DNA of 64,000 bases from an uncultured Selenomonadaceae bacterium (GTDB lineage: Bacteria; Bacillota; Negativicutes; Selenomonadales; Selenomonadaceae), in the NCBI GenBank assembly GCA_905233135.1, contig CAJOCQ010000005.1, forward strand, positions 1-64,000. Direction: 5' to 3'. Made by a program: the position numbers and the translations under genes. Shown here piece after piece: positions 40,557-49,876 of this stretch (position 1 is its first letter; the number at the start of each line of letters is the position of its first letter). The notes beneath the pieces were generated by a model. That model did not search any database. It saw only the letters and a program-made list of their open reading frames with translations, and was not told the origin of the DNA.

Positions 40557-41720
40557 ATGGCTGATATAAATCTTGATGATTTAATGGCGCAAAAAGCCGC
40601 AAGTTCAAGCGAAGACACTACCGCTGTTACTGAAGTTAAGCCCGAAGTTGAAATTGTTAAAGTTACTCAACAAGTCGAAACTTTGACGCCCGCCGAAAAG
40701 CAAAAAGTTCAAGCTATCAAAGACGGTATTAATTTAATGGATTCGTCAACGCCGCTTACTTTCGGTGCGCCCGCTCAAAAAGAAATCGCGCAGTTTTCGG
40801 ACAGCATTTTGGCTAAAGTTCGTGCAAAAGATTCAGGCGAAGTCGGCGAACTCTTAAACAATTTGGTTGCAAAAGTTAAGGGCTTCGATGTTGGCGAAAA
40901 AAAATCTTTCGTCAGCAAAATTCCTATTCTCGGCTCGCTCGTCGATAAGGGCGAAAATATTATGCAAGGCTACGAAAAACTTTCCACGCAAGTTGAAAAA
41001 ATTCAAGCCGGGCTCGAACGCTCCAAAGTTAAACTTATGGAAGACGTTGTTATGTTCGATACGCTGTACGAAAAAAATTTAAACTACTTTAAAGATTTGC
41101 AGTTATACATTCGCGCAGGAGAAGAAAAAGTTGACGAAATGCGCAATGTTACTTTGCCAAAACTTAAAACGCAAGCCGCGCAGAAAAATGACCCTATGGC
41201 GGTTCAAGTTGTTGCAGATTTTGAACAGAGCGTTGACAGATTTGAAAAGAAAATTCACGACCTTAAACTCTCAAAAACTATTGCAATTCAAACTGCGCCG
41301 CAAATTCGCCTCATTCAAAACAACGACAGAGTTTTAATTGACCGCGTTCAATCTGCAATTTATCATACAATTCCGCTTTGGAAAAATCAAATGGTTATAG
41401 CGTTGGGTCTTACGCGGCAACAGGAAGTTATTCAAATGCAACGTGCGGTTAGCGATGCTACAAATGATTTATTGCGCCGTAACGCCGAAATGCTTAAACA
41501 AAATACTATTGACACCGCCAAAGAAAATGAACGCGGCATTGTCGATATTGACACAGTTAAAAAAGTCAACGAAGATTTAATTTCCACGATTGAAGAAACG
41601 GTTAGGATTCAGCAGGAAGGCAGAGCCAAACGCGCCGCCGCCGAAAAGGAACTCGTTGCAATCGAAGGAAAACTCAAAGACGCCCTTTTGAGAAATTCTA
41701 ACAGAGTAGTTAATCAGTGA
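40557..41720 (+). CDS. TelA/KlaA-family toxic anion resistance protein
   Basis: 387 aa from ATG 40557 (ATGGAGG upstream). Almost entirely helical, with the family block VDKGENIMQGYEKLSTQVEK, then FDTLYEKNLNYFKDLQLYI and IRLIQNNDRVLIDRVQSAIY. Such proteins are linked to tellurite and envelope-stress resistance; biochemical role unknown. Followed after 7 bp by the PBP gene, which suggests a cell-envelope link. Confidence 0.85.
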   Translation: MADINLDDLMAQKAASSSEDTTAVTEVKPEVEIVKVTQQVETLTPAEKQKVQAIKDGINLMDSSTPLTFGAPAQKEIAQFSDSILAKVRAKDSGEVGELLNNLVAKVKGFDVGEKKSFVSKIPILGSLVDKGENIMQGYEKLSTQVEKIQAGLERSKVKLMEDVVMFDTLYEKNLNYFKDLQLYIRAGEEKVDEMRNVTLPKLKTQAAQKNDPMAVQVVADFEQSVDRFEKKIHDLKLSKTIAIQTAPQIRLIQNNDRVLIDRVQSAIYHTIPLWKNQMVIALGLTRQQEVIQMQRAVSDATNDLLRRNAEMLKQNTIDTAKENERGIVDIDTVKKVNEDLISTIEETVRIQQEGRAKRAAAEKELVAIEGKLKDALLRNSNRVVNQ

Positions 41721-41727
41721 ATGACTG

Positions 41728-43773
41728 ATGGACAAAAAACGATTAAAACTGCAACTAAATATAATAAAACTTGTCGCCGCAATGCTCGTCGCAATTTTAA
41801 TAATAATTTTTCGCTACGGTTGGTTGCAACTTGTACAGGGTACGGAACTTTCTGAAAGAATGCGCTATCAAGTCGGGCAAGATTATTTGGTTCAATCGCC
41901 GCGCGGCGCAATTCTTGACAGAAACGGCAGAGAATTGGCGGCAAGCACTATGACAAAGTCGCTGTTCATTGACCCGAATAACGTTGACCCCGAAAAAAAA
42001 GCGCAGCTTGCAAAGGATTTGGCTCCGCTTGTCGGCAAAACTGAAGACGATATTTTGAAACTTATTGACGTTGGCGGCGGCTTTGTTTGGGTAAAAAGGC
42101 GGCTTGACCAATCCGAATATGAAGCTATTCGCGCAATGATTAAGGAAAAAGAATACAGCACTTGCTTAAATTTCCTTGACGAGGCAAAACGCTATTACCC
42201 GAATGATGTTTTGGCGGCGAATGTTTTGGGATTTGTCGGCACTGACGATAAGGGCTTGGACGGTATCGAACAGGCTTTTGACAAGTACATTAAAGGTGAA
42301 GTTACCGAATCTTTTTTGTATACTGACACGCGCGAAAGACCAATTTTGGAATCAATTTTTGACAGGCACGGCTATCAAGGCGACAGGTGCAAAACTATTC
42401 AGCTTACGATTGACAGCGCAATTCAGTTTATAGTTGAACAAGAACTTGACCGCGCAATGGCTGAAAATAAACCCGTTGCCGTTACCTGCGTTGCAATAGA
42501 TCCTAAAACGGGCGAAATTTTGGCAATGGCCAGCCGCCCGACTTACAATCCCAATCGTTTTTGGGATTATGACGATGAAGTTTGGAAAAATCGCGCAGTT
42601 TCTTTTGTGTACGAGCCGGGTTCTACTTTTAAAACTATAACGGCGGGTGCGGCGTTGCAAGAGGGAATTGTTTCACCGAATCAAATTTTTGTTGACCCCG
42701 GCTACGTTATGGTTAGCGGAATGCGTATTCAAAATTGGAATGGAGCAAGTTTCGGCACTGTAACATTTGCGGACGTTGTTAAACAATCTTTGAATACGGG
42801 CTTTGCGCTGATAGGCTTGGAACTCGGCGGCGAAAGGCTTGTTAAGTACGCGCACCTTTTCGGCTTCGGTGACGTTACGGGAATTGAATTGCCGGGCGAA
42901 GAGGCAGGGCTTTTATATTCGCCTGATGAAATGGTTGATTCAGATATTGCAACAATGGCTATCGGGCAAAGTATAGCGGTTACGCCGCTGCAACTTGTAC
43001 GCGCAATGAGTGCCGTTGCAAATGACGGCTTGTTATTGAAACCGCACATTGTCAAAAGTATCAAAAATGCCAACGGTACAATTTATTCAGAAACGCAAGT
43101 TGAACCCTTGCGAAAAACGATTGACCCCGCAACCGATAAAACTTTGGTAGGATTATTGGAGCAAGTTGTAGCGACGGGCGGCGGGCAAAAAGCAAAAGTG
43201 CGCGGCTACCGCGTTGCAGGAAAAACAGGAACTGCGCAGAAAATCAGAGCAGACGGTACAGGATACGCGGAAGGCAGTTATATTGCGTCATTTTGCGGCT
43301 TCGGTCCCGTTGAAAATCCGCGAATTGCACTTTTGGTAATGATTGACGATCCTTCGGGCGTGTTTTACGGCGGGCAAATTGCCGCGCCCGTTGCAGGCAG
43401 AATTTTTTCACAAGTTTTCAGATATTTGAGAATTGAGCCGAGCGACGCGCCGACAAATGAAGAAGAAGAAATTTCTGCTGACGTTGGTGAAGGCGACAGC
43501 TCGGGCTCTTCCGCAATTACAACCTACACGCCGCCAAAAGTTGAAACGCCCGCGCCTGCCGCTGAAGAAGAAAATTATGAAGATTCACAAGACAGCGCAG
43601 AAGTTGTTGTACCTGATTTTTACGGCAAAAGTATAAGGCAGGCGGCACGGCTTGCAAGTGATACGGGACTTTCTATTGAAACAAGCGGTTCGGGCTTTGC
43701 AATTTCTCAAAGTATACCGCCCGGTGCAGTTGTGCCGCGCAGTTCCATTATTAAAATTGATTTTAGTCCCTAA
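41728..43773 (+). CDS. Class B penicillin-binding protein with PASTA domain (FtsI/SpoVD-like)
   Basis: 681 aa. Transmembrane anchor at residues 10-32, PBP dimer domain (SPRGAILDRNGRELA), transpeptidase with Ser299 in EPGSTFK, SLN and KTGTAQK near 498, then an acidic Ser/Glu linker and one PASTA repeat (VVVPDFYGKSIRQAARLASD) at the end. Cross-links peptidoglycan in the periplasm. Outside the usual dcw cluster; could be the septal FtsI or a SpoVD-type paralog. Confidence 0.92.
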   Translation: MDKKRLKLQLNIIKLVAAMLVAILIIIFRYGWLQLVQGTELSERMRYQVGQDYLVQSPRGAILDRNGRELAASTMTKSLFIDPNNVDPEKKAQLAKDLAPLVGKTEDDILKLIDVGGGFVWVKRRLDQSEYEAIRAMIKEKEYSTCLNFLDEAKRYYPNDVLAANVLGFVGTDDKGLDGIEQAFDKYIKGEVTESFLYTDTRERPILESIFDRHGYQGDRCKTIQLTIDSAIQFIVEQELDRAMAENKPVAVTCVAIDPKTGEILAMASRPTYNPNRFWDYDDEVWKNRAVSFVYEPGSTFKTITAGAALQEGIVSPNQIFVDPGYVMVSGMRIQNWNGASFGTVTFADVVKQSLNTGFALIGLELGGERLVKYAHLFGFGDVTGIELPGEEAGLLYSPDEMVDSDIATMAIGQSIAVTPLQLVRAMSAVANDGLLLKPHIVKSIKNANGTIYSETQVEPLRKTIDPATDKTLVGLLEQVVATGGGQKAKVRGYRVAGKTGTAQKIRADGTGYAEGSYIASFCGFGPVENPRIALLVMIDDPSGVFYGGQIAAPVAGRIFSQVFRYLRIEPSDAPTNEEEEISADVGEGDSSGSSAITTYTPPKVETPAPAAEEENYEDSQDSAEVVVPDFYGKSIRQAARLASDTGLSIETSGSGFAISQSIPPGAVVPRSSIIKIDFSP

Positions 43774-43814
43774 AATAAATTGACGGTGTACATTATCAAA
43801 AAATTGGAAATAAA

Positions 43815-43893
43815 GGAAACAGTATACAGGAAACACGACACAGGGAATACAGATTCAATACACTGTCCCCTGTCAACTGTTTACTGTTTCCTA
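43815..43893. repeat. Hairpin minisatellite (GGAAACAGT / ACTGTTTCC)
   Basis: AGGAAACAGTATACAGGAAACAC on one arm and CTGTCAACTGTTTACTGTTTCC on the other, with CACTGTCCCCTG between. Lies between the PBP and STAS genes. Confidence 0.7.
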
Positions 43894-43958
43894 AAATGTC
43901 GACTTGTTAAAAATATAAAATTTCTATAACGCTAAAATAAAATTAAGGAGAAATTTTT

Positions 43959-44294
43959 ATGGAAATCAAGCAACAACGCGATGGCGAAAAATTAACTGTA
44001 CAGCTGAAGGGCAGACTTGACGCCGTAACTGCAATTCAACTCGACAAGGAAATTTCAAAAATGCTTGAGGGCGTCAAAGATTTGACACTGGATTTTGCGA
44101 AGTTGGATTATATTGCGTCGGCGGGGCTGCGCATTTTGTTAAAGTTCCAAAAACGTATGAACATACCGCAGGGCAATTTCAAAATTATCAATGTCAATCG
44201 TGACGTACGCGAAGTTTTGGATATGACGGGCTTTTCTCGCCTTTTGACAATCGAAGAAACAGCCGCGCCCAAAAAACTTTCGTTTAACTTTTGA
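43959..44294 (+). CDS. STAS-domain anti-sigma factor antagonist
   Basis: 111 aa, single STAS domain: LKGRLDAVTAIQLDKEI and LDYIASAGLRILLKF with the phosphorylatable Ser of the S-A-G-L-R motif near residue 57. Partner-switching protein of the SpoIIAA/RsbV type. No RsbW-type kinase adjacent; the only similar ATPase domain in the window is fused to the MATE transporter at 49877. Confidence 0.9.
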   Translation: MEIKQQRDGEKLTVQLKGRLDAVTAIQLDKEISKMLEGVKDLTLDFAKLDYIASAGLRILLKFQKRMNIPQGNFKIINVNRDVREVLDMTGFSRLLTIEETAAPKKLSFNF

Positions 44295-44305
44295 GGGGGA
44301 TTTTT

Positions 44306-44653
44306 ATGATAAAGGCACTTGAATTTGAGGGAAAATTTTTCCGCTCAAAGGTTCCTATTCCTTTTGTTGAAGATAATTTTTATTTGCCGGCGAAAGTTTA
44401 CATTGAGGGATATTTTCCCGCCGGTACGGTTTTTAAATTTCAAGAGGCAATTTGCAGCAAAAAAATTGACGTGTACAACGATCAAGTTAATGATTATTGC
44501 CACGCCGTTTCGCTTTTGTACAGCAACAAATTCAAAGGCAATGAATCCGAAGACGAAGAGGACGAATACAAAGTTATTTTCCACGTCGATTTGAGCGCGT
44601 TTTTCCTTTTGCTTGAACCGTTGAACGATGACGGAAATATTATCGAAATTTAA
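44306..44653 (+). CDS. Hypothetical protein
   Basis: 115 aa from ATG 44306 (TTTTGAGGGGG ribosome site overlaps the STAS stop). Acidic insert NESEDEEDEYKV near residue 78; otherwise beta-rich (FYLPAKVYIEGYFPAGTVFK). Co-transcribed with the STAS gene. Not recognised; no signal peptide or membrane segment. Confidence 0.6.
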   Translation: MIKALEFEGKFFRSKVPIPFVEDNFYLPAKVYIEGYFPAGTVFKFQEAICSKKIDVYNDQVNDYCHAVSLLYSNKFKGNESEDEEDEYKVIFHVDLSAFFLLLEPLNDDGNIIEI

Positions 44654-44718
44654 CGCGCTGTAAGCCGCGCAGCAAAGTTTTTGAACCTGTTTGTATAGTT
44701 TTATATTAAAAAAATTAA

Positions 44719-44764
44719 CCCCGCCTTAAAATCGATTTTTGAGCGTTTGAGGCGGGGTTTAAAT
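44719..44764. terminator. Bidirectional terminator
   Basis: CCCCGCCTTAAAA ... TTTGAGGCGGGG with A/T runs on both sides, between the convergent STAS operon and the MBL gene. Confidence 0.8.
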
Positions 44765-44774
44765 TTTTGCAATT

Positions 44775-45908
44775 TTAAATTTGGTTAAACCATTCCGAAA
44801 AATTTTGTTCTTTTGTGAAGTCAATCAATTCGCCAATTTTCGGCGTTAAAAGTTTATAGCTTTTATTGGAACTTTCAGCGGTCAAATCTTTGTAGGGCGC
44901 GTTCCATTCGTGCCGCGCCAATGCAAATTTTCCGCCGTGAATCGGTATGACGTTTTGCGCGTGAATATCTTCGGCGGCGGATGCAGTTTCATTCGGCAAG
45001 CAGTGAATAGCGTGCCACGCCTTGTTATATTGCCCGTTTTCCAAAAAAGCGAAGTCGAAACTTTTAAAGGCTTCGCCAATTTTTTTGAAGTGGTTGCTGT
45101 AGCCGCCGTCGCCGCTGCAAAAAATTTTTCTGCGCGGCGTGATAAATGCAAACGCGCACCATTCGGTTGGATTAGGTTTCAACATTCGCCCCGAAAAATG
45201 CTGACTCGTCAAAATGTGCGCCGTCAATTCGTTGCCAATTTCAATTTCGGAATCCCAATCTTCTTCGATAATTTTTTCAGGCGAAAATCCCCAATGCTCC
45301 AAATGTTCGCCGACGCCCAAAGGACAAAGTACAGCTTTAATTTTCGGCTTCAAAGCCATAACCGAAGGATAATCCAAATGGTCCCAATGGTCGTGAGTTA
45401 TCGCCAAAATATCAATTTCGGGAAAATCTTCAGCCGTATAAATGTTGCTGCCTTCAAAGGCGCGATTTATAAAAAATATCGGCGAAGCGTACGAACTGAA
45501 AACGGGGTCAAGCAAAATTCTTTTCCCTGCAAGCTGTAAGTAAATCGTTGAATGTCCCATCCAAACTGCGCAATCTAAATCTTGCGGTAATTCTTTTAAA
45601 TTTGTTTTGACGCTTGGAATTGGATGCGGCGGCGTCAAGCCCGTTTTATCACCGAATACAAATTTCAACGTTGCAACGATTCTGTTTTCTTTTTCGGCGT
45701 CATCTTCAGACATAACTTGGACGGGCGTCAAGCATTCAAAATGGTCTGTAAAATAATGCGGCGAATTTAAAATTTTTTCTAATCTGTTGCCGCTCGGCAA
45801 CTTCCCAAATTCAGGGCGATTGACATAATAAAAAATTCCGCCGCCGCTTAACGCCGCCAAGCCTGCCGCGCCGATTAAGCCGTTGCGAATAAAAGTTCTG
45901 CGGTTCAT
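44775..45908 (-). CDS. Exported MBL-fold hydrolase (UlaG/NAPE-PLD-like)
   Basis: 377 aa. Twin-arginine-like start MNRRTFIRNGLIGAAGLAAL, then GHSTIYLQLAGKRILLDPVF and the metal motif THDHWDHLD (HxHxDH), later SQHFSGR, GDGGYSNHF and PIHGGKF. This fits the L-ascorbate-6-P lactonase/NAPE-PLD-like branch of metallo-beta-lactamases. Likely periplasmic or membrane-tethered. Substrate unknown. Confidence 0.85.
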   Translation of the reverse strand: MNRRTFIRNGLIGAAGLAALSGGGIFYYVNRPEFGKLPSGNRLEKILNSPHYFTDHFECLTPVQVMSEDDAEKENRIVATLKFVFGDKTGLTPPHPIPSVKTNLKELPQDLDCAVWMGHSTIYLQLAGKRILLDPVFSSYASPIFFINRAFEGSNIYTAEDFPEIDILAITHDHWDHLDYPSVMALKPKIKAVLCPLGVGEHLEHWGFSPEKIIEEDWDSEIEIGNELTAHILTSQHFSGRMLKPNPTEWCAFAFITPRRKIFCSGDGGYSNHFKKIGEAFKSFDFAFLENGQYNKAWHAIHCLPNETASAAEDIHAQNVIPIHGGKFALARHEWNAPYKDLTAESSNKSYKLLTPKIGELIDFTKEQNFSEWFNQI

Positions 45909-45973
45909 TGGGTACTCCTTAAAATTTTTTTATGTAGTTGTTTTTCAAAAGACACCTTTTTTAGGGATTAGTA

Positions 45974-46247
45974 AAGGGGGCGCACAGGACGTGCGCCCCG
46001 TAACACCTCGCGCAGGACGCGCGGCACTTGCTGTTTGCTGAAAGAAAAGTGCAACCTGTTAATGCTTGTAACTTCCGCCCGTCACTAAGCCGCAGCCTTG
46101 CCTTTTGTTGGAGCGTGGAAAAAAGTAGAGGCCCCAAAGGGGGCCACCTGTTACTACGTGCGTACAGTATCCGAGCGGCACTGACGGGCGATAAAAGCAC
46201 TTTTCTTTGGTTCTTTCTTTTTTGCTTCGGAAAAAGAAAGAACATTT
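45974..46247 (-). repeat. Dispersed structured element, copy 5 (reversed), with 3' module
   Basis: Minus strand: AAATGTTCTTTCTTTTT ... AAAAAGAAAGAACC, where both arms differ from the GTAC copies in a compensating way (GTTC/GAAC), then the CGCCCGTCA core and the same CAGCAAACAGCAAGTGCC plus TCC-loop hairpin module as copy 3. It fills the 382-bp gap; no gene. Confidence 0.85.
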
Positions 46248-46290
46248 ATTAGAAAAATTTAATCTTAAAAAGATTACGTAAAAAAAACTA

Positions 46291-47274
46291 TTACCGCTTG
46301 CCAATATCTCGTTCAGTGTACACGCCGTGCCGGTAAATCATTTTTTCGCCGTTAAATTCGTCAATCAGATAAATCGGGCGGTTTTTAGTTTCGTGAAAAA
46401 TTTGGCTCAAATATTCGCCGATTATCCCCAACGCCAAAAGTTGCATACCGCCCAAAAATAAAATCACTGTCATTAAAGTCGGATAACCTGCAACAGGTTC
46501 GCCGTAAATCAACGCCATTAAAATTACAAAAACCATATACGCCATTGCGCCAAATGAAACCGTCATTCCCAAAAATGTCATCAAATGCAACGGCGCGGTT
46601 GTAAAGCTCGTCATTCCCTTTATTGCCAAGTTGAAAAGTGCAACGTAATTCCAGGTTGTTGTCCCTGCAACACGCTCCTGCACTTCAAACGGAATTTCAA
46701 TTTTCTTGTAGCCTACCCAAGTAAAGAGACCCTTTGTAAAACGTTGGTTTTCGCGCATTAACCGTAACGCCTCAACGCAGCGTTTATCCAATAATCGAAA
46801 GTCGCCAACATTTCTTTGCAATTCGTAGGAAGTACTGAACTTTTTCATAATTGCATAAAAAATATTTGCGCAGGTACGTTTTATAAAAGTTTCGCCCGCC
46901 CTGTCAATTCTTTTGCCGCAAACGTCATCGTAACCTTGCCGCCAATAATTTACCATTTCGGGAATTTTTGACGCGGGGTGTTGTAAATCTGCGTCCATAA
47001 TAATTACCGCGTCGCCTTCCGCGTAGTCAATCCCCGCCATCATTGCGGATTCTTTGCCGAAATTTCGGGAAAAACTCAAATAGGAAACATTTGGGTATTT
47101 TTTCGCAAGTGTGCGCAGTTTTTCCAATGTATTATCGCGGCTTCCGTCATTTATAAACAAATAATTAAATTCGCAGTCGGGAATTTTTTCAACGTGTTTT
47201 TGAACTTCGGGGTAAAAAAAATCTATTCCCGCCTCTTCGTTGTAACAGGGCACAATAATTGTAATTTTATCCAT
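46291..47274 (-). CDS. GT2 polyprenyl-phosphate glycosyltransferase (GtrB/CsbB-like)
   Basis: 327 aa. VPCYNEEAGIDFFYPEV, then IIMDADLQHP (DXD) near 90-100, DFRLLDKRCVEAL, and two C-terminal membrane helices: the layout of bactoprenol-phosphate sugar transferases. It would charge undecaprenyl phosphate with glucose or a related sugar for wall or LPS decoration. Follows the two condensation-domain genes by 9 bp, so it belongs to the same operon. Confidence 0.85.
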   Translation of the reverse strand: MDKITIIVPCYNEEAGIDFFYPEVQKHVEKIPDCEFNYLFINDGSRDNTLEKLRTLAKKYPNVSYLSFSRNFGKESAMMAGIDYAEGDAVIIMDADLQHPASKIPEMVNYWRQGYDDVCGKRIDRAGETFIKRTCANIFYAIMKKFSTSYELQRNVGDFRLLDKRCVEALRLMRENQRFTKGLFTWVGYKKIEIPFEVQERVAGTTTWNYVALFNLAIKGMTSFTTAPLHLMTFLGMTVSFGAMAYMVFVILMALIYGEPVAGYPTLMTVILFLGGMQLLALGIIGEYLSQIFHETKNRPIYLIDEFNGEKMIYRHGVYTERDIGKR

Positions 47275-47283
47275 AAAAATTCT

Positions 47284-48531
47284 TCACCAAATCTTTGAAA
47301 TTAAAATATTTTCGTCCTGCAACTGCAAAACAATTTTATGAAAAGTATCTGCGAAATTTTTCATAGCGGCTTCAGAATATCTGCTTGCGTCGCAGTCCAA
47401 GAACAAATAATAATTCCCCTCGTCAGTCAGATTAACTTCAATGTCAAGCGAATTTTCAACGGCGGCAAATTCATTCTGCGGCATTTCTACCGGCTCAAAT
47501 TCTTGCCCTGCAACCGACAGCGAATAAATTTTTTTCTGAAAAATAAAAGTTGCGCAATCGTCCTGCAAGCCGCTTTCATAAATTTTGCCCAAGCTGTGAT
47601 GATAATTGAAACTCAAATTAATTTTTTCTGCAAGCCCTTCCAAAAATTCTTCAACGGTAATATCTTTCTCAAAATTCCAGCTTATCGGAAATTGTTCAAT
47701 CATAACACCAACCAATCGGCGTTCCTGCGCATTGTAGCGTCCGTTATGCAGCCAACTCATTACCGAACTTTTCGCGCCCGAAATTTTAGCAAGCGTCAAC
47801 ATTGACGCGGCAAGAAAGAAAATATGTTCGGTATGTTTCTTGCCGTGAAAAAATTCTGAGTTGATATTTTGCAAATTTAATGTAACTGTTTCCTGCTCCA
47901 ACTTTGGAACATTTTCGGCAACATCAATCGGCGGCAAATGTTTTTTCGGGTCGAAGTCCTTCAGCATTTCGTAAAAAAAGTTATAGCCTTCGCTCAAATC
48001 GCCCTGCAAAATTTTCGCTTCTTCCAAAATATAATCAGAATACTTTAAAGGCGTGCGGGTAATTTTTTTGCCCTTGTAGCGCATATCAACTTCACGCCAA
48101 AAAAGCATTTGCCACGCCATACCGTCCAAAATTGCGTGGTAGCCGTCGCCATAAAAATATTTCGCAGTCGGCGTTTCAAAAATGTACATTCGGTACAGCG
48201 GCTTATTCATAATTTCAAAGGGTACGGTAAAATATTTTTTGCGCTGTTCAAATTCTTCGTCAGAAACTTTTTCAACAAAGACAAAAGAAATTTCACCGTC
48301 AAAACGTTGGCAAAGTTCATTAGTTTCGGGATTAATTACGAAACGGCAACGCGCCATATCATAACTTTTTAAACTGTCGTTGATACACTGCGCGAGGCGT
48401 TCCAAATCAAAATCCTGCGGCAACTTGAAACAAACGCGAATATTCATCATTGTAGATTTAGCTCTATTGAAGTGCGAATTAACCAGCCAACGCTGAATAG
48501 CGCGCAGCGGGTAATAACCGTTATTTTCCAT
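47284..48531 (-). CDS. Stand-alone condensation-domain acyltransferase 1
   Basis: 415 aa, a single NRPS-type condensation (C) domain without adenylation or carrier domains. The HHxxxDG active-site motif appears as YHAILDG (131-137). Other C-domain landmarks: YPLRAIQRWLVNSHF at the N-terminus and GRYNAQERRLVGVMIEQFP near the latch. Free C domains act as acyltransferases for carrier-bound or sugar acceptors. Tandem paralog of the next gene; operon with GtrB-like GT and the MATE-ATPase fusion. Confidence 0.8.
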   Translation of the reverse strand: MENNGYYPLRAIQRWLVNSHFNRAKSTMMNIRVCFKLPQDFDLERLAQCINDSLKSYDMARCRFVINPETNELCQRFDGEISFVFVEKVSDEEFEQRKKYFTVPFEIMNKPLYRMYIFETPTAKYFYGDGYHAILDGMAWQMLFWREVDMRYKGKKITRTPLKYSDYILEEAKILQGDLSEGYNFFYEMLKDFDPKKHLPPIDVAENVPKLEQETVTLNLQNINSEFFHGKKHTEHIFFLAASMLTLAKISGAKSSVMSWLHNGRYNAQERRLVGVMIEQFPISWNFEKDITVEEFLEGLAEKINLSFNYHHSLGKIYESGLQDDCATFIFQKKIYSLSVAGQEFEPVEMPQNEFAAVENSLDIEVNLTDEGNYYLFLDCDASRYSEAAMKNFADTFHKIVLQLQDENILISKIW

Positions 48532-48543
48532 TTTAAAAGACTC

Positions 48544-49863
48544 CTATAAAATATCAGAAATTAAAATATTTTCGTCTTGCAACTGCAAAATAATTTCGTC
48601 AATCACGGCGGCGAAATTTTTAATTGCGTTTTCAGAATAAATGCTTGCGTCGTAGCTGTATTCAATTAAATAAGTTCCTTCGTCGGTAAGATTAACTTCA
48701 ACATCTAAAGCATTTTCGGAGACTGACCATTCATTGAGGGGAATTTCAATATTTTCTGCAGGATAACCACCTAAAGTTAAATTATTAAGTGCGCCGAGTG
48801 TCTTTTTCTGAAAAGCAAAAGTCGGGCAAATATCTTTTTCGCTGTTGTAAGCCGTGCTTAAACTTTTGCGATATTTAAAGCCGGTATTAACTTTTTCGTC
48901 AATGGATTTAAATAAATTTTCAACGCTCATATTTTCTTCAAATTCGCAACAAATAGGATATTGTTCAAGCATTGCGCCCATTAAGCGGAGTTCTTGCATT
49001 GTGTAGCGTCCGTTGTGTACCCAGTCCATTATTGAACTTTTTGAGCCTGCCAATTTTGCTATTGCAAGCATAGTCGCTGCAAGAAAGAAATTAAATTCTT
49101 TTTTCTTTGTTGCCAAAAAATATTTTTCTGTAATATTTTTGACGGGGATAATAATGCTGCCGCTTTTCCAATCAGTTTCTAAAGTTGCAATTTTTTCGTT
49201 ATTGCCATCAAGCAAATCAGCGGGGAAATAATGTTTGTTTTCGTCAAATTTATCAAGAATATCAAGCCAATATTTACTGCCCGCGTCAAATTCTTCTTTG
49301 GAAATTTTCATATCTTCCAAAATATAATCCGCGTAACTTACAGGCGTACGAGAAATTTTTTTGCCTTTATAACGTAAATCTACTTCTTTGACAAAAAGTA
49401 TACATATTGCCGTGCCGTCCAAAATTGCGTGGTAAAAATCACAATACAAATATTTTGCAGTCGGCGTCTCAAACAAATAAATTCTGTACAGCGGCTTATT
49501 AAATAATTCGTAGGGTTGCATTAAAGTTTTTTTGCGGCGTTCAAATTCTTCGTCAGAAAGTTTTTCAATTTTGGCGGGGATAATTTCGCCGTCGAAACGT
49601 TGGCAAATATCATTGGTTTCAGGGTGAAAAACCAATCTGCAGCGGAAAATGTCATAGTTATTTAAAGTGTCGTTTATAGCCTGCGCGAAGCGGTTTAAAT
49701 CAATCTTCGGCGACAATTTAAATAATGCGCCAATATTCATCATTGTAGATTTCGTTTTATAAAATTGAGAATCAACCATCCAAAGTTGCATTGGGCGCAG
49801 CGGATAATAGCCGCGCGTCCTTAAGGCGTCATTAATAATTCTGTCGTTGTAGTTGTCTTCCAT
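48544..49863 (-). CDS. Stand-alone condensation-domain acyltransferase 2
   Basis: 439 aa, paralog of the gene 12 bp downstream: YYPLRPMQLWMVDSQFY, YHAILDG at 144-150, NGRYTMQELRLMGAMLEQYP. Has a 12-residue longer N-terminus (MEDNYNDRIINDALRTRG). AAGGAGG ribosome site. The two copies presumably act on different acyl or acceptor partners, or as a heterodimer. No NRPS module in the window. Confidence 0.8.
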   Translation of the reverse strand: MEDNYNDRIINDALRTRGYYPLRPMQLWMVDSQFYKTKSTMMNIGALFKLSPKIDLNRFAQAINDTLNNYDIFRCRLVFHPETNDICQRFDGEIIPAKIEKLSDEEFERRKKTLMQPYELFNKPLYRIYLFETPTAKYLYCDFYHAILDGTAICILFVKEVDLRYKGKKISRTPVSYADYILEDMKISKEEFDAGSKYWLDILDKFDENKHYFPADLLDGNNEKIATLETDWKSGSIIIPVKNITEKYFLATKKKEFNFFLAATMLAIAKLAGSKSSIMDWVHNGRYTMQELRLMGAMLEQYPICCEFEENMSVENLFKSIDEKVNTGFKYRKSLSTAYNSEKDICPTFAFQKKTLGALNNLTLGGYPAENIEIPLNEWSVSENALDVEVNLTDEGTYLIEYSYDASIYSENAIKNFAAVIDEIILQLQDENILISDIL

Positions 49864-49876
49864 TTTTATTTCCTCC